Shown: positions 6,804-14,943, numbered from the stretch's first letter. The stretch: 14,943 bases of DNA from Treponema sp. (GCA_017849315.1 JAFIHQ010000030.1:1-14943), one strand, 5' to 3'. Translations and numbers: made by a program. Notes: generated by a model from the letters alone, not told the origin.

Positions 6804-7530
6804 CACCACATGAGGCAAACTCGAGCGTACCATAAGGGAATTGTCGGTATTTTTCCGGCATTTCGCGTGAAACATGAGTGGCGACAAGCGAGGCTTGCTG
6901 TCCAACAAGGGGCAAGAGGTAATTCGCGACCTCATCAGGGCTCAAGTGTACGCCTCCAAAGCCCTCGCCGTTACAATCGCAGAGCAAGAGACGAGGCCCT
7001 TGAAGCGCCAACGCCTTGAGTGCAGGATCCCAGCGCGTATCCGAGGTCGATACAAAAAGCGGCTGGAGCTCATCGTTTCCCTCTCCTGCGAGAATCGAAT
7101 AGGTCTCTATAGAATGGGCACTCCTTGCGAATTGCATCCAGGATCCATCCGCCCATTTCAAATGCGCGGCGGCATCGATCTCTCGAAAGACCATATTTTC
7201 AAGACACCAGTCGACATAGGGATGATCCGGGGCTATGGCCAGGCTGAGGATTTCGCGGACCTTGGACCGAAGCTCAACTGGACCTGCAATCGTCAGACAC
7301 TTGTGCTTTTCGTAGGACTGAAAAAGCAGAAATGGCAGACCAAAATAGTGGTCGCCATGATAGTGTGTCAGAATGACCGTATCTATATCGTCAAGCCTGA
7401 CGGATTCCCGATACAAAGACTGAAGGATATCTGGCGGAGCGTCGACCAAAACATGATCATTTATCAAGAATGAATTGAAGGGAAGCCCAATATTACCAAA
7501 ACCACCGATGCCCAAGATCTTGACTTTCAC
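6787..7530 (-). CDS. RNase Z-like metallo-beta-lactamase-fold hydrolase
   Basis: A 247-residue metal-dependent hydrolase. The signature THYHGDH (55-61) supplies H56, H58, D60 and H61; further likely zinc ligands are H139, D164 and H219 (ATHVSRE), a layout like RNase Z and related phosphodiesterases. The N-terminal MKVKILGIGG strand and VLVDAPP segment fit the fold. It is shorter than most tRNase Z proteins (about 300 residues) and I do not see the flexible exosite arm, so tRNA processing is not claimed; a cyclic or small phosphodiester or another substrate is possible. The GTG start at 7530 has GGGGG 6 nt upstream. It begins 18 bp after the dnaE stop on the same strand, so the two are probably co-transcribed. 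Confidence 0.8.
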   Translation of the reverse strand: MKVKILGIGGFGNIGLPFNSFLINDHVLVDAPPDILQSLYRESVRLDDIDTVILTHYHGDHYFGLPFLLFQSYEKHKCLTIAGPVELRSKVREILSLAIAPDHPYVDWCLENMVFREIDAAAHLKWADGSWMQFARSAHSIETYSILAGEGNDELQPLFVSTSDTRWDPALKALALQGPRLLLCDCNGEGFGGVHLSPDEVANYLLPLVGQQASLVATHVSREMPEKYRQFPYGTLEFASCGEVFNL

Positions 7531-7548
7531 CGGCCGCCCCCAAAAAGC

Positions 7549-10500
7549 TCAGTCGCGCCACACATCATCGACAAGCACTTGCGACCTGAGGTAGTCCAAA
7601 TCCGCATCCATCGCCGAACATCCAATGTGCTCACCCGCTTGCACGACAGCTTCCTTGCCCGCACGCAAAGGCACATGGAAATAGACTTTGCACTGCCCAT
7701 GCAAAGAGTATATCGCATCACGAAGCTCAACGAGCCTATCTTCTGCGTAGTTCGCGTTGTCGGCCGCGGGCCGCAGCCGCAAATGCAACTCCCTCCACGA
7801 ACGCTCTTTGAGCTCCTTTGGGTCCAACATCTGTTTTACCTGCAGACACGGCTTACCTCTCGCCCCGTCGAAGCTCACCAGCATACATACCACCTGATCC
7901 ACGACAAGCTGCGGCCTCGCGGCCTCCAAAACGTCCGGAAACACGACGATTTCTATCGACCCCACATAGTCTTCAACCAGCCCAAACGCCATTTTGCGCC
8001 CGCTTTTTGTCGTGATCTCTCTAAATTCCCTTAGAAGCGCTACAACCACGTAGTCTTTACCCTGTGTAGCATGCTCAGGATGCGCCATGTCGAAGGTCGC
8101 AGACCGCTCCCAGATCTGTCGATATTCGTCCATGGGGTGCCCAGTGAAATAAAACCCCAAAAGCTGCTTTTCAAAATTGAGAAGCTCCTGGCGGGAGAAC
8201 TCGTCCGACGGTATCATGACATAGCCTGGGTACACCGTTTCGTCATCCATGTCAAAAAGACTTCCCTGACGGGAAGATTCGTACTCGCACTTCGCGCTGG
8301 TCCATTCCAGAAGCCCTTCGAGATTATTTACAAGCTGCTTCCGCTTATACCCCAGCGAATCAAAACACCCTGCCAGAATGAGCGACTCCAGCACCTTTCG
8401 GTTAAGCCCCGCGTCAGACAGTCTGCACATAAAGTCGGCAATGTCACGGAACTTGCCGTGGGCCTTGCGTTCCACTTCGATCGCCCTTGCAACGCCTTCT
8501 CCGACACCCTTTATCCCCAGGAAGCCGTAGACTATATCGCCGTGCTCGACAGTAAACGCTGCTTCCGAAGTGTTAATGTCGGGCGCCAGGACTTTGAGCC
8601 CCATCGTTCTTGCTTCGCTGATGTATGCCGTCAGTTTGTCCGTGTCCGCAATCTCGTTGTACAAGTTGGCAGCCATGAACTCCGCAGGGTAATTGGCTTT
8701 GAGATAGGCGGTGCGGTAGGCCACAACCGAGTACGCGGTCGCGTGCGACTTGTTAAACCCGTACCCCGCAAAGGGCGTCAGGATGTCGAAAATCTTTTCG
8801 GCTTCCTCCCGCTTGTAGCCGCGCGCGACCGCACCTTCAATGAACGGACCACGCTCTTTTGCCAGTATTTCGGGCTTTTTCTTTCCCATAGCCTTGCGTA
8901 AGAGGTCGGCGCGGCCCAGCGAGTAGCCTGCCACTTCGCTTGCCACCTGCATGACCTGCTCCTGGTACACAATGACGCCATAGGTGCCTTTGAGGTACTT
9001 TTCCAGGCTTGGGTGCGGGTACGTGATAGGCGTTTTGCCGTTTTTCGAATCGACAAATTGATCGATATAGTCCATGGGGCCAGGCCTATACAGTGCGTTC
9101 AAGGCGATAAGGTCTTCTATGCAGGTCGGCTTTGCCCGCTTGAGGACGTTTTGCATGCCGGACGATTCAAACTGAAACACTGAAGTGCTCTTCCCCTCGC
9201 CCAACATCTGGTAGGTTTTGGCATCGTCTTCAGGGATATCGTCCTCCTTCAGATCGAGCCCGCGCTTTTTTATGAGATTGAGCGTGTTCTTGATGAGGGT
9301 GAGCGTTTTGAGCCCGAGAAAGTCCATCTTGACAAGTCCGCATTCCTCAAGAAGGTCCATGGTGTACTGGGTAGAAATGGCCCCAGTCTTCGGGTCTTTG
9401 TAGAGCGGCACATAGTCGGTCAGGTCAGTCTTGCCGATTACGATGCCGGCAGCATGGAGGGAACTGTGGCGGTGCAAGCCTTCGAGTTTTCGGCTTATGG
9501 CAAAGAGCTCCTTGTAGCGCGGATCCTGTTCGAGCTCGGCCAGCTTCGGTTCCAGTTCAAAGGCCTTGCTCAAAGTCATTTTGGGGTCTTCCGGCACAAG
9601 TTTCGCGATGTTGTTCGCGTCCTCAAAGGGAATATCGAGGGCCCGTGCTACATCCTTGATCACGGCTTTGGCTTTGAGCGTGCCAAACGTGATAATCTGC
9701 CCAACCCGGTTCGAACCGTACTTCTGCGTGACATAGTCGATGACCTCGCCTCGCCTTTCGAAGCAAAAGTCCACGTCAAAATCTGGCATCGAGATACGTT
9801 CGGGGTTGAGAAACCGCTCAAAAAGGAGGTCATACTTGAGAGGGTCGATATCCGTTATTCCCAAAGCATAGGCGACGATGGAGCTGGCGCCTGAACCGCG
9901 CCCAGGCCCAACAGGGATGTCATGGGTCTTTGCCCAATGGATAAAGTCCCATACGATAAGGTAATAACCCGCGAATCCCATCTTGGTGATGATGCCGAGC
10001 TCGTATTCCGCCCGGTCCTTTATCTCCTGCGTTTGCACTGGATAACGGGCGGCCAAACCTTCTTCTGTGAGGTGCCGCAAGTACGCCTCATTGGATTCAA
10101 ACTCCGGAGGTATTGCGTATTCGGGCAACATTGGACCCGGAAAATCGATGGTGAGGTGGACCATTTCGTTGATTTTCAGGGTGTTCTCAATGGCCTCTGG
10201 AACCTCAGCAAACCGCTGGGCCATTTCTTCGGACGATTTCAAGTAGAATTGGTCGTTTGCAAACCGCATTCTTGAGGAATCGTCACGCTTCCGGTTGGTA
10301 CCGACGCACAGGAGAATGTCCTGGGCTACGGCGTCTTCCTGCCTTAAGTAGTGAAGGTCGTTCGTTGCCACGAGTGGCAGGTTGTTGCGTTTTGCAATAG
10401 CAATAAGTTCTTTATTTACAAGACGCTGCTCTTCTAGACCATGGTCCTGCAGCTCGAGGTAAAAATGGTCCTTGCCGAAGACTTCGGCGTAGTAAAGCGC

Positions 10501-10977
10501 TTTTTTTTCTGCGGCTTGAGGCTTTCCGGCTAAAATGAGCGAAGGAATCTCGCCTGCAAGGCAGGCAGTCGAGGCGATGATCCCTTTGGAATACTGCGCA
10601 AGGAGCTCGTCGTCGATCCTGGGCTTATAGTAAAAGCCCTCAGTGTAGGAGAGCGAACACAGTTTTAGAAGGTTCTTGTAGCCTTCCTGATCCTCTGCCA
10701 GCAGAATAAAGTGCCAATATTTGTTACCGCTTTCGGTTGGAGCGGTTTCGCGGCGCGAGGCGCCTGCCACGTAGAATTCGCAGCCTACAATGGGGTTAAT
10801 GCCCTGAGCCTTGCACTCTGTGTAGAAACCGAGGGCGCCAAACATATTTCCATGGTCGGTAATGGCAAGGCCGGGCATATTGAAGGCTTTGGCAGCGGCG
10901 ACGAGCGCCTTTACGGGCGCCGCACCGTCCAAAAGCGAAAAATCCGTATGATTGTGGAGATGAACAAACTGTGGCAT
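7549..10977 (-). CDS. dnaE: DNA polymerase III alpha subunit
   Basis: The 1142-residue replicative polymerase of the DnaE1 type. An N-terminal PHP domain (about 1-280) keeps candidate metal-binding residues: HLHNH (6-10), TDHGN (40-44), E67 and NDLHY (206-210); it may retain metal-dependent proofreading activity, since no separate DEDD exonuclease domain is inserted. The polymerase core has GPGRGSGASS (357-366) and catalytic aspartates D401, D403 (PDFDVDF) and D552 (KMDFLGL). Thumb, fingers, tandem HhH and a C-terminal OB-fold follow (REFREITTKSGRKMAFG). Length agrees with E. coli DnaE (1160). The start is fixed by the PHP motif beginning at residue 4; no Shine-Dalgarno is apparent within 13 nt of it. 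Confidence 0.97.
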   Translation of the reverse strand: MPQFVHLHNHTDFSLLDGAAPVKALVAAAKAFNMPGLAITDHGNMFGALGFYTECKAQGINPIVGCEFYVAGASRRETAPTESGNKYWHFILLAEDQEGYKNLLKLCSLSYTEGFYYKPRIDDELLAQYSKGIIASTACLAGEIPSLILAGKPQAAEKKALYYAEVFGKDHFYLELQDHGLEEQRLVNKELIAIAKRNNLPLVATNDLHYLRQEDAVAQDILLCVGTNRKRDDSSRMRFANDQFYLKSSEEMAQRFAEVPEAIENTLKINEMVHLTIDFPGPMLPEYAIPPEFESNEAYLRHLTEEGLAARYPVQTQEIKDRAEYELGIITKMGFAGYYLIVWDFIHWAKTHDIPVGPGRGSGASSIVAYALGITDIDPLKYDLLFERFLNPERISMPDFDVDFCFERRGEVIDYVTQKYGSNRVGQIITFGTLKAKAVIKDVARALDIPFEDANNIAKLVPEDPKMTLSKAFELEPKLAELEQDPRYKELFAISRKLEGLHRHSSLHAAGIVIGKTDLTDYVPLYKDPKTGAISTQYTMDLLEECGLVKMDFLGLKTLTLIKNTLNLIKKRGLDLKEDDIPEDDAKTYQMLGEGKSTSVFQFESSGMQNVLKRAKPTCIEDLIALNALYRPGPMDYIDQFVDSKNGKTPITYPHPSLEKYLKGTYGVIVYQEQVMQVASEVAGYSLGRADLLRKAMGKKKPEILAKERGPFIEGAVARGYKREEAEKIFDILTPFAGYGFNKSHATAYSVVAYRTAYLKANYPAEFMAANLYNEIADTDKLTAYISEARTMGLKVLAPDINTSEAAFTVEHGDIVYGFLGIKGVGEGVARAIEVERKAHGKFRDIADFMCRLSDAGLNRKVLESLILAGCFDSLGYKRKQLVNNLEGLLEWTSAKCEYESSRQGSLFDMDDETVYPGYVMIPSDEFSRQELLNFEKQLLGFYFTGHPMDEYRQIWERSATFDMAHPEHATQGKDYVVVALLREFREITTKSGRKMAFGLVEDYVGSIEIVVFPDVLEAARPQLVVDQVVCMLVSFDGARGKPCLQVKQMLDPKELKERSWRELHLRLRPAADNANYAEDRLVELRDAIYSLHGQCKVYFHVPLRAGKEAVVQAGEHIGCSAMDADLDYLRSQVLVDDVWRD

Positions 10978-10984
10978 GGCTTTT

Positions 10985-10990
10985 AGTATA
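10985..10990 (-). promoter_or_regulatory. -10-like hexamer just upstream of dnaE
   Basis: On the minus strand TATACT ends 7 nt before the dnaE ATG. If used, transcription would start within a base or two of the start codon, making a leaderless mRNA, which would fit the missing ribosome binding site. The -35 region 17 bp upstream (TTCCGA) is poor, so support is limited. Confidence 0.25.
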
Positions 10991-11017
10991 GCCTCATTTG
11001 GCCGAGTTCGGAAAGCG

Positions 11018-11077
11018 CGCGGAACTCATTCTCACGAGACGCATTCTCGCGGAATGGCCTCTCACGGCACGCATTCT
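11018..11077. repeat. Two tandem 30-bp imperfect repeats between dnaE and the carrier gene
   Basis: Positions 11018-11047 and 11048-11077 are adjacent 30-bp units that begin CGCGGAA and end ACGCATTCT, with TCTCACG in the middle; I count 23 identical positions of 30. The intervening differences are clustered. Small alternative hairpins (CGAGA/TCTCG and CATTC/GAATG) can form across the units. A partial third copy (AAGACGCAT) may begin at 11079. Role unknown; it fills most of the 128-bp gap. Confidence 0.7.
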
Positions 11078-11079
11078 TA

Positions 11080-11096
11080 AGACGCATATGCAGTCT
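11080..11096. repeat. Short inverted repeat downstream of the carrier gene
   Basis: AGACGCATATGCAGTCT is symmetric around GCATATGC apart from one unpaired A. It lies 10 bp past the stop of the carrier gene on the minus strand. There is no T tract after it, so an intrinsic terminator is not supported; it may stabilise a 3' end or be a protein site. Confidence 0.35.
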
Positions 11097-11105
11097 AGCT
11101 TGCTT

Positions 11106-12665
11106 TTACGCATAGCCCACCACGATCCCCACCATGAGCAAAGCCAAAGTTACAACAAAAACCATGAGAGTGAGCTTCCAGGTTTTCTTAAACCAATCAG
11201 TCCAGGAGATCCCAGCTAAGCCCAGCGCGATGAGCAAAACGGCGCTTGTCGGGAATATCATGTTAGAAAAGCCGTCTCCAAACGCATACGCCTGTACCGC
11301 TATTTGCCTTGTAAGTCCGGTCATGTCGGCTATGGGCACAAGAATTGGCATGAGGAGGAAAGCTTTTGCGCTGGCAGAACTCACAAAAAAGTCCATAAGC
11401 AGCGTAAAAACATAGATTAGCCCCGCCGTAAAGAAGGCGTTGGTCTTTCCTTCTCCGATCACGTTGGACGCGGCATAGAGGATGGTATCCATTATTCCAC
11501 CCTTGGTGATTATGTACTTGATGGCCATTGCCATAAGAATGAGGATTACGCCGGGCAATATGTTCTGTGCACCTTTAAGAAAGGCCTTGACGCTCTTGCC
11601 AAAGCCCAAGCCAGCTGCGATTCCCGACGCAAAGCCGGCAATAAGAAAGAGGACCGCAATGATGGGCATCGAATAGTCGGACAAAACTCGCGTCAGAGAG
11701 ATCGTAAGAATCGCCGCAAGAAGAACAACGAGGGAAATCCCGAAGACTATCACGCCTCTTGCAGGTTTCAGGTCTTTACCCCGACTTTCCGAATTGCTGA
11801 GGCCTGCAAAATCGCCAATGCCCGCCAAATCGCCTCCAGCAACCGAGTCACGCCGAGCATCCAGCCCCTCTTTAGCCTTGCGCTTTTCTGTCTGTTTCGC
11901 AAACCAGAAGAGCCAAGCATAGAACAATGCAAAGACACAGGCGAATATCAGGAACCTAAAGCCTGCTCCGGAAAAAAGCGGCAAACCCGCCAGCTTCTGT
12001 GCAACCCCAATGGTAAAGGGGTTGGCTATGGCTGCAGAGAATCCCAAATTCGTGGCCAGAATACTCATTCCTAGGCCGACATACGTATCCCATCCCAGGG
12101 AATAAGACAACGCAATAGCCAAGGGTACAAGCGGAATCACCTCTTCAAAAATTCCCAATAACGAGCCAATGCTCATGAAAAACAGCGTTATGATGGCGAG
12201 TAAGACATATTTTCGCCCGGAAAAGCGCTTTGCAATGCTGTTTATAGACTCCTCAAGAACCCCGGCCTTCTCAAGAATTGCAAAGGCGCCTCCCACGATC
12301 ATGATAAAGATGATTATCACGATCGCCTGAACTCCGTCGGGTGAGCCGAGCACTTCGACAGGAGCCGTAAACCATCGCCACACCGGAAACGAAGGCTTCT
12401 CGATGACGCGGTAAGTTCCGGGAACCACCACTTCTCCGTTTGGGCCCGGTGCGCGGTCAAATTGGCCAGAAGGCAGAACTCTTGTCAGAATGCCCGTAAA
12501 AATCATGAGGGCAAGTAAAATAAGAAAACTTGTAAAAAACTCCTTCACGGACAATTTTAGCCCAAATTCCCCTGGTTTCTGCGGCCCAGTCCTCCCAGTT
12601 TCCAACGCATGATTGTACGGGTCCCGTCTGTCTTTGTCCTGACTCTTTGCCTTCCGCGATGCCAT
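11106..12665 (-). CDS. YfcC/DcuC-family membrane carrier (amino acid, peptide or C4-dicarboxylate type)
   Basis: A 519-residue inner-membrane protein with about 12 hydrophobic segments. It starts with a charged cytoplasmic stretch of about 36 residues, then the first membrane helix followed by TRVLPSGQFDR and VVPGTYRVIE, typical of YfcC-family carriers (DcuC-like fold). A glycine-rich pair of helices with GGAFAILEKAGV and FEEVIPLVPLAIAL follows, and a long cytoplasmic loop of about 50 residues rich in Lys, Arg and Glu (near 240-290) separates two halves. Substrate cannot be told from sequence; family annotations range from C4-dicarboxylates to basic amino acids and dipeptides. The start at 12665 is chosen for the AAGGAG site 6 nt ahead; a longer frame from 12713 lacks one. 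It is divergent from an M20 peptidase, suggesting that the imported compound is the peptidase substrate. Confidence 0.85.
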   Translation of the reverse strand: MASRKAKSQDKDRRDPYNHALETGRTGPQKPGEFGLKLSVKEFFTSFLILLALMIFTGILTRVLPSGQFDRAPGPNGEVVVPGTYRVIEKPSFPVWRWFTAPVEVLGSPDGVQAIVIIIFIMIVGGAFAILEKAGVLEESINSIAKRFSGRKYVLLAIITLFFMSIGSLLGIFEEVIPLVPLAIALSYSLGWDTYVGLGMSILATNLGFSAAIANPFTIGVAQKLAGLPLFSGAGFRFLIFACVFALFYAWLFWFAKQTEKRKAKEGLDARRDSVAGGDLAGIGDFAGLSNSESRGKDLKPARGVIVFGISLVVLLAAILTISLTRVLSDYSMPIIAVLFLIAGFASGIAAGLGFGKSVKAFLKGAQNILPGVILILMAMAIKYIITKGGIMDTILYAASNVIGEGKTNAFFTAGLIYVFTLLMDFFVSSASAKAFLLMPILVPIADMTGLTRQIAVQAYAFGDGFSNMIFPTSAVLLIALGLAGISWTDWFKKTWKLTLMVFVVTLALLMVGIVVGYA

Positions 12666-12715
12666 TTCCTTCTCCTTAAGCCTGCCAAAATCTAACCGGA
12701 CCGACTTTATCAAGA

Positions 12716-12744
12716 TTGACTCTCCAGTTATGGTACCTCATACT
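12716..12744 (+). promoter_or_regulatory. Promoter of the M20 peptidase gene
   Basis: TTGACT (12716-12721, five of six) and CATACT (12739-12744, four of six) are separated by 17 bp. Transcription would start near 12751, giving a leader of about 17 nt that includes an AGGA site. The opposite strand of this 102-bp divergent region must also drive the carrier gene, but I could not pick a convincing hexamer pair there. Confidence 0.5.
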
Positions 12745-12767
12745 TTAGGCAATAGGAAGAATCTGGA

Positions 12768-14126
12768 ATGAAAGACGATATCGATTACAGAGAAATATTC
12801 GCACAGCTTCCTGAAAAGCTCGCCTGGATGATCCAGTGTAAGACTGTCTCCTCTTACGATGCTGCTGAAGAGGACGAGGGGGAATTCGCTCGTCTCAAAA
12901 TGGGCTTAAAGGAGCGCTTCCCCCTTGTGCATGCAAAACTGAGGCTGGAGGAGCCTTCGTATCGCTCGCTTCTTTACACGTGGCAGGGCTCGGATCCGAA
13001 GTTGGAGCCGGTCATCTTTTGTGCCCATTTCGACGTAGTTCCTCCTGGCGACGAAAAGGCATGGGCCCACGGTCCATTCTCTGGGGATATTGTCGACGGT
13101 GAGCTCTGGGGCCGTGGAGCGCAGGATATCAAGGTGCTCATGGCCTGTATCCTGGAGACTGCAGAAAAACTTTTGGAGCAAGGCTTTAGCCCCAAACGCA
13201 CGCTCTATTTAGCTTTTGGAGGGGATGAAGAAATTGGCGGCGCTCGAGGTGCAAAGGCCATCGGCGATCTACTCGCCCAAAGGGGCGTGCACGCTTCGTT
13301 TCTTTTGGACGAAGGCGGCCCGATAGCGGTCAACATGCTGTCGTTCGTAGACCGGCCGCTCGCCCTTGTGGGAATAGCGGAAAAAGGATACGCCGACGTA
13401 CTTGTAACGGCCAAGGGGCAAGGAGGGCACGCTTCCATGCCGCCCCAACATACGGCAACAGGAAATTTGAGCAGGGCGATCACAGCCATCGATCGGCACC
13501 CTGCACCGGCGCGGCTCACAAAGACGATGCGTTCTTTTCTTAAGTATCTTGCACCTTACTGCAGCCAACCGTATCGATTCTTGTTCAAATCGGCCGGCAT
13601 CACTGCACCGGTCATCCTAAAAGCCTTTGCCGCGGCCCCAACCACGAACGCGCTTGTGCGCACCACGGCAGCTTGCACTATGCTGCAGGCCAGTCCCAAG
13701 GAGAATGTCCTGGCGGAGCAGGCACAAGCCAACTTCAATGTTCGCATGCTGCCTGGAGACACCGCTCAGAATGTGTTGGACCGTTTTGCAGCCCAGGTAA
13801 GGCCCTTCGGCGCTACCGTGGCCATAAAACATCCGGAGGCGCTCGTCGAGTCCTCGGCAGAGTCTTCCACCGAAAGTTTTGGCTGGAATGCCCTTGCTTC
13901 GGCGCTTGCGGTCTCGCACCCTGACGCGGTTTGCGTGCCATTCCTTTTTTCAGCGGGGACGGACACCAAGCATTATAGAAATGTCGTGAGCGATATCTAT
14001 CGGTTCGATGCCTTTCCGCAGGATGATGCCGCCCTGGAGCGCGTCCACGGTGACAACGAGCGGATCAGGATCGAAGACCTGCTTTCCTGCGGGCACTTCT
14101 ATTACGAACTAATGAAGCGGCTTTGA
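12768..14126 (+). CDS. M20-family metallopeptidase, carboxypeptidase S / PM20D1-like
   Basis: A 452-residue di-zinc amidohydrolase or peptidase without signal peptide, so cytoplasmic. Metal and catalytic residues are all present: H87 and D89 in AHFDVVPP, bridging D120 in GRGAQDIK, catalytic E154 and ligand E155 in GGDEEIGG, D181 in LLDEGG, and H402 in GTDTKHYRN. The dimerisation domain has GQGGHASMPP with H221. The C-terminal HGDNERI is characteristic of the CPS1/PM20D1 branch, whose members cleave peptides or N-acyl amino acids. The start follows AGGA at a suitable distance. Divergent partner: the YfcC-type carrier. Its last 18 bp overlap the end of livF on the other strand. Exact substrate unknown. 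Confidence 0.9.
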   Translation: MKDDIDYREIFAQLPEKLAWMIQCKTVSSYDAAEEDEGEFARLKMGLKERFPLVHAKLRLEEPSYRSLLYTWQGSDPKLEPVIFCAHFDVVPPGDEKAWAHGPFSGDIVDGELWGRGAQDIKVLMACILETAEKLLEQGFSPKRTLYLAFGGDEEIGGARGAKAIGDLLAQRGVHASFLLDEGGPIAVNMLSFVDRPLALVGIAEKGYADVLVTAKGQGGHASMPPQHTATGNLSRAITAIDRHPAPARLTKTMRSFLKYLAPYCSQPYRFLFKSAGITAPVILKAFAAAPTTNALVRTTAACTMLQASPKENVLAEQAQANFNVRMLPGDTAQNVLDRFAAQVRPFGATVAIKHPEALVESSAESSTESFGWNALASALAVSHPDAVCVPFLFSAGTDTKHYRNVVSDIYRFDAFPQDDAALERVHGDNERIRIEDLLSCGHFYYELMKRL

Positions 14127-14843
14127 TGCAACAGACTTAGACCCGAGATACGCTGAGCGTACAGCTGGGTCTCCTGCAATGGCTACCGCGCTGCCGCCCT
14201 TCACAATTTTTCCCTGCTCCAACACGTAAGCTCTGTCCGCAATGGAGAGTGCCTTAAACGCGTTTTGCTCGACAAGTAGAATCGTCTTGCCCATGGAACG
14301 GAATCGAACAATGATCTCGAACACTGTTTCCACCAGCATGGGCGCAAGTCCAAGAGAAGGCTCGTCCATGAGCACGAGGTTGCCCTTCGTCATAAGGGCC
14401 CGTCCCATGGCCAGCATCTGCTGCTCGCCGCCGGAAAGCGTACCGGCAAGCTGTTTTTCGCGCTCTCTTAACCTTGGAAAAAGCTCAAACACTTGCTCGA
14501 TATCCTGATTGACCTCTTTCTGATCCTTGCGGAGGTATGCTCCCAGAATGAGATTGTCGACCACCGTCAAATTGGCAAAGACAAGGCGCCCTTCAGGGAC
14601 ATGGCAAATGCCTGCCTTTACAACCTGGTTTGGCCTGCGCGGCAGTTTTTGGCCGTTGTACAGAATCTCGCCTTTTGCCGGCTTCAAAAAACCGGAAATG
14701 GTGTTAAGCAGCGTAGACTTGCCTGCGCCATTGGCTCCGATGATTGTAACGATTTCGCCCTGATTCACTTCGAGCGAAATTCCGCGCAACGCCCTGATAC
14801 CGCCGTAGGAGACGTGGAGGTCGCGAACTTCAAGCATTTTCAT
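14109..14843 (-). CDS. livF: Branched-chain amino acid ABC transporter ATPase LivF
   Basis: A 244-residue ATPase of the high-affinity branched-chain amino acid (or related amide/urea) uptake system, peripheral on the inner membrane. Walker A is GANGAGKST (36-44), signature LSGGEQQ (136-142), Walker B LVLMDEP (156-162), and the switch region is VEQNA (191-195) with Gln instead of His, as usual for LivF. HVPEGRLVFANLTV (81-94) and SLGLAPMLVE (163-172) are LivF hallmarks. GGAGG lies 4 nt upstream of the ATG at 14843; a second Met two codons later is also possible. Its start overlaps the livG stop by ATGA. UrtE-like assignment (urea) cannot be fully excluded without the binding protein. Confidence 0.93.
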   Translation of the reverse strand: MKMLEVRDLHVSYGGIRALRGISLEVNQGEIVTIIGANGAGKSTLLNTISGFLKPAKGEILYNGQKLPRRPNQVVKAGICHVPEGRLVFANLTVVDNLILGAYLRKDQKEVNQDIEQVFELFPRLREREKQLAGTLSGGEQQMLAMGRALMTKGNLVLMDEPSLGLAPMLVETVFEIIVRFRSMGKTILLVEQNAFKALSIADRAYVLEQGKIVKGGSAVAIAGDPAVRSAYLGSKSVASKPLH

Positions 14844-14943
14844 GAGGCCTCCGTTTTGCCAAGGTAGGCTTCGATGACCAGCGGGTTGTTGGATACCGTG
14901 TCCGCAGTGCCTTCTGCGAGCTTTACCCCAAAATTGAGAACGA
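14840..14943 (-). CDS. livG: C-terminal end of LivG-like ABC ATPase (partial)
   Basis: Only the last 33 codons and the stop are in the window. They read VLNFGVKLAEGTADTV, then SNNPLVIEAYLGKTEAS, the standard C-terminus of LivG (NFG..IAEG.P.EV..NP.VIEAYLG). The stop codon overlaps the livF ATG by 4 bp, so the two ATPases are translationally coupled. The gene was not picked up as an open frame because its start lies beyond the right edge. Confidence 0.88.
   Translation of the reverse strand, partial: VLNFGVKLAEGTADTVSNNPLVIEAYLGKTEAS

Noticed and set aside
6874..7473. 199-residue plus-strand open frame opposite the MBL hydrolase
   Set aside because: It is an antisense shadow of the hydrolase gene, with no recognisable motif and Arg/Pro-heavy composition.
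8071..8901. 276-residue plus-strand open frame opposite dnaE
   Set aside because: Antisense shadow of dnaE; no domain or start signal.
11018..11096. CRISPR-like repeat
   Set aside because: Only two abutting imperfect copies with no spacer between them.

Overview
The window is about 15 kb of protein-dense bacterial DNA of moderate GC, without tRNA, rRNA, CRISPR array or insertion sequence that I can see. The content points to an anaerobe: an NAD(P)-linked trimeric [FeFe] hydrogenase, a YfcC/DcuC-type carrier, a secreted-nutrient style M20 peptidase and a branched-chain amino acid (Liv) ABC transporter. The DnaE N-terminus and the hydrogenase style look spirochaete-like (Treponema and relatives) to me; this is an impression from family memory, not a proof.

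Region 1 (1-5797, + strand): the first 277 bases hold no gene but are rich in signals: a pair of identical 12-bp palindromes, a near-palindrome abutting a good sigma70-type promoter, and a leader hairpin that overlaps the Shine-Dalgarno sequence. They precede a tight three-gene operon, hydC-hydB-hydA. HydC is a NuoE-like [2Fe-2S] subunit. HydB is a NuoF-like flavoprotein whose usual ferredoxin tail is replaced by a whole GltD/NfnL-like FAD/NADP(H) module (1067 residues in total). HydA is the H2-forming subunit with an unusual TSCSPGW L1 motif. Together they should move electrons between H2, reduced ferredoxin, NADH and probably NADPH. No maturation genes (hydE, hydF, hydG) lie in the window.

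Region 2 (5911-6702, +): a HAD-family phosphatase-like gene, possibly with its own promoter. Region 3 (6787-10977, - strand): dnaE, the replicative DNA polymerase III alpha subunit, followed 18 bp later by an RNase Z-like metallo-beta-lactamase-fold hydrolase, probably co-transcribed. Convergent HAD and hydrolase genes are separated by 84 bp.

Region 4 (10978-14126): a short intergenic segment with two tandem 30-bp repeats, then a YfcC-family carrier (- strand) divergent from an M20 carboxypeptidase-S-like peptidase (+ strand). They share a 102-bp control region and may form an uptake/hydrolysis pair. Region 5 (14109-14943, -): livF and the last codons of livG, overlapping by ATGA, the end of a Liv operon that continues beyond the window.

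The most notable item is the hydB fusion, which merges a NuoF-type hydrogenase subunit with an NfnL-like flavoprotein in one chain.
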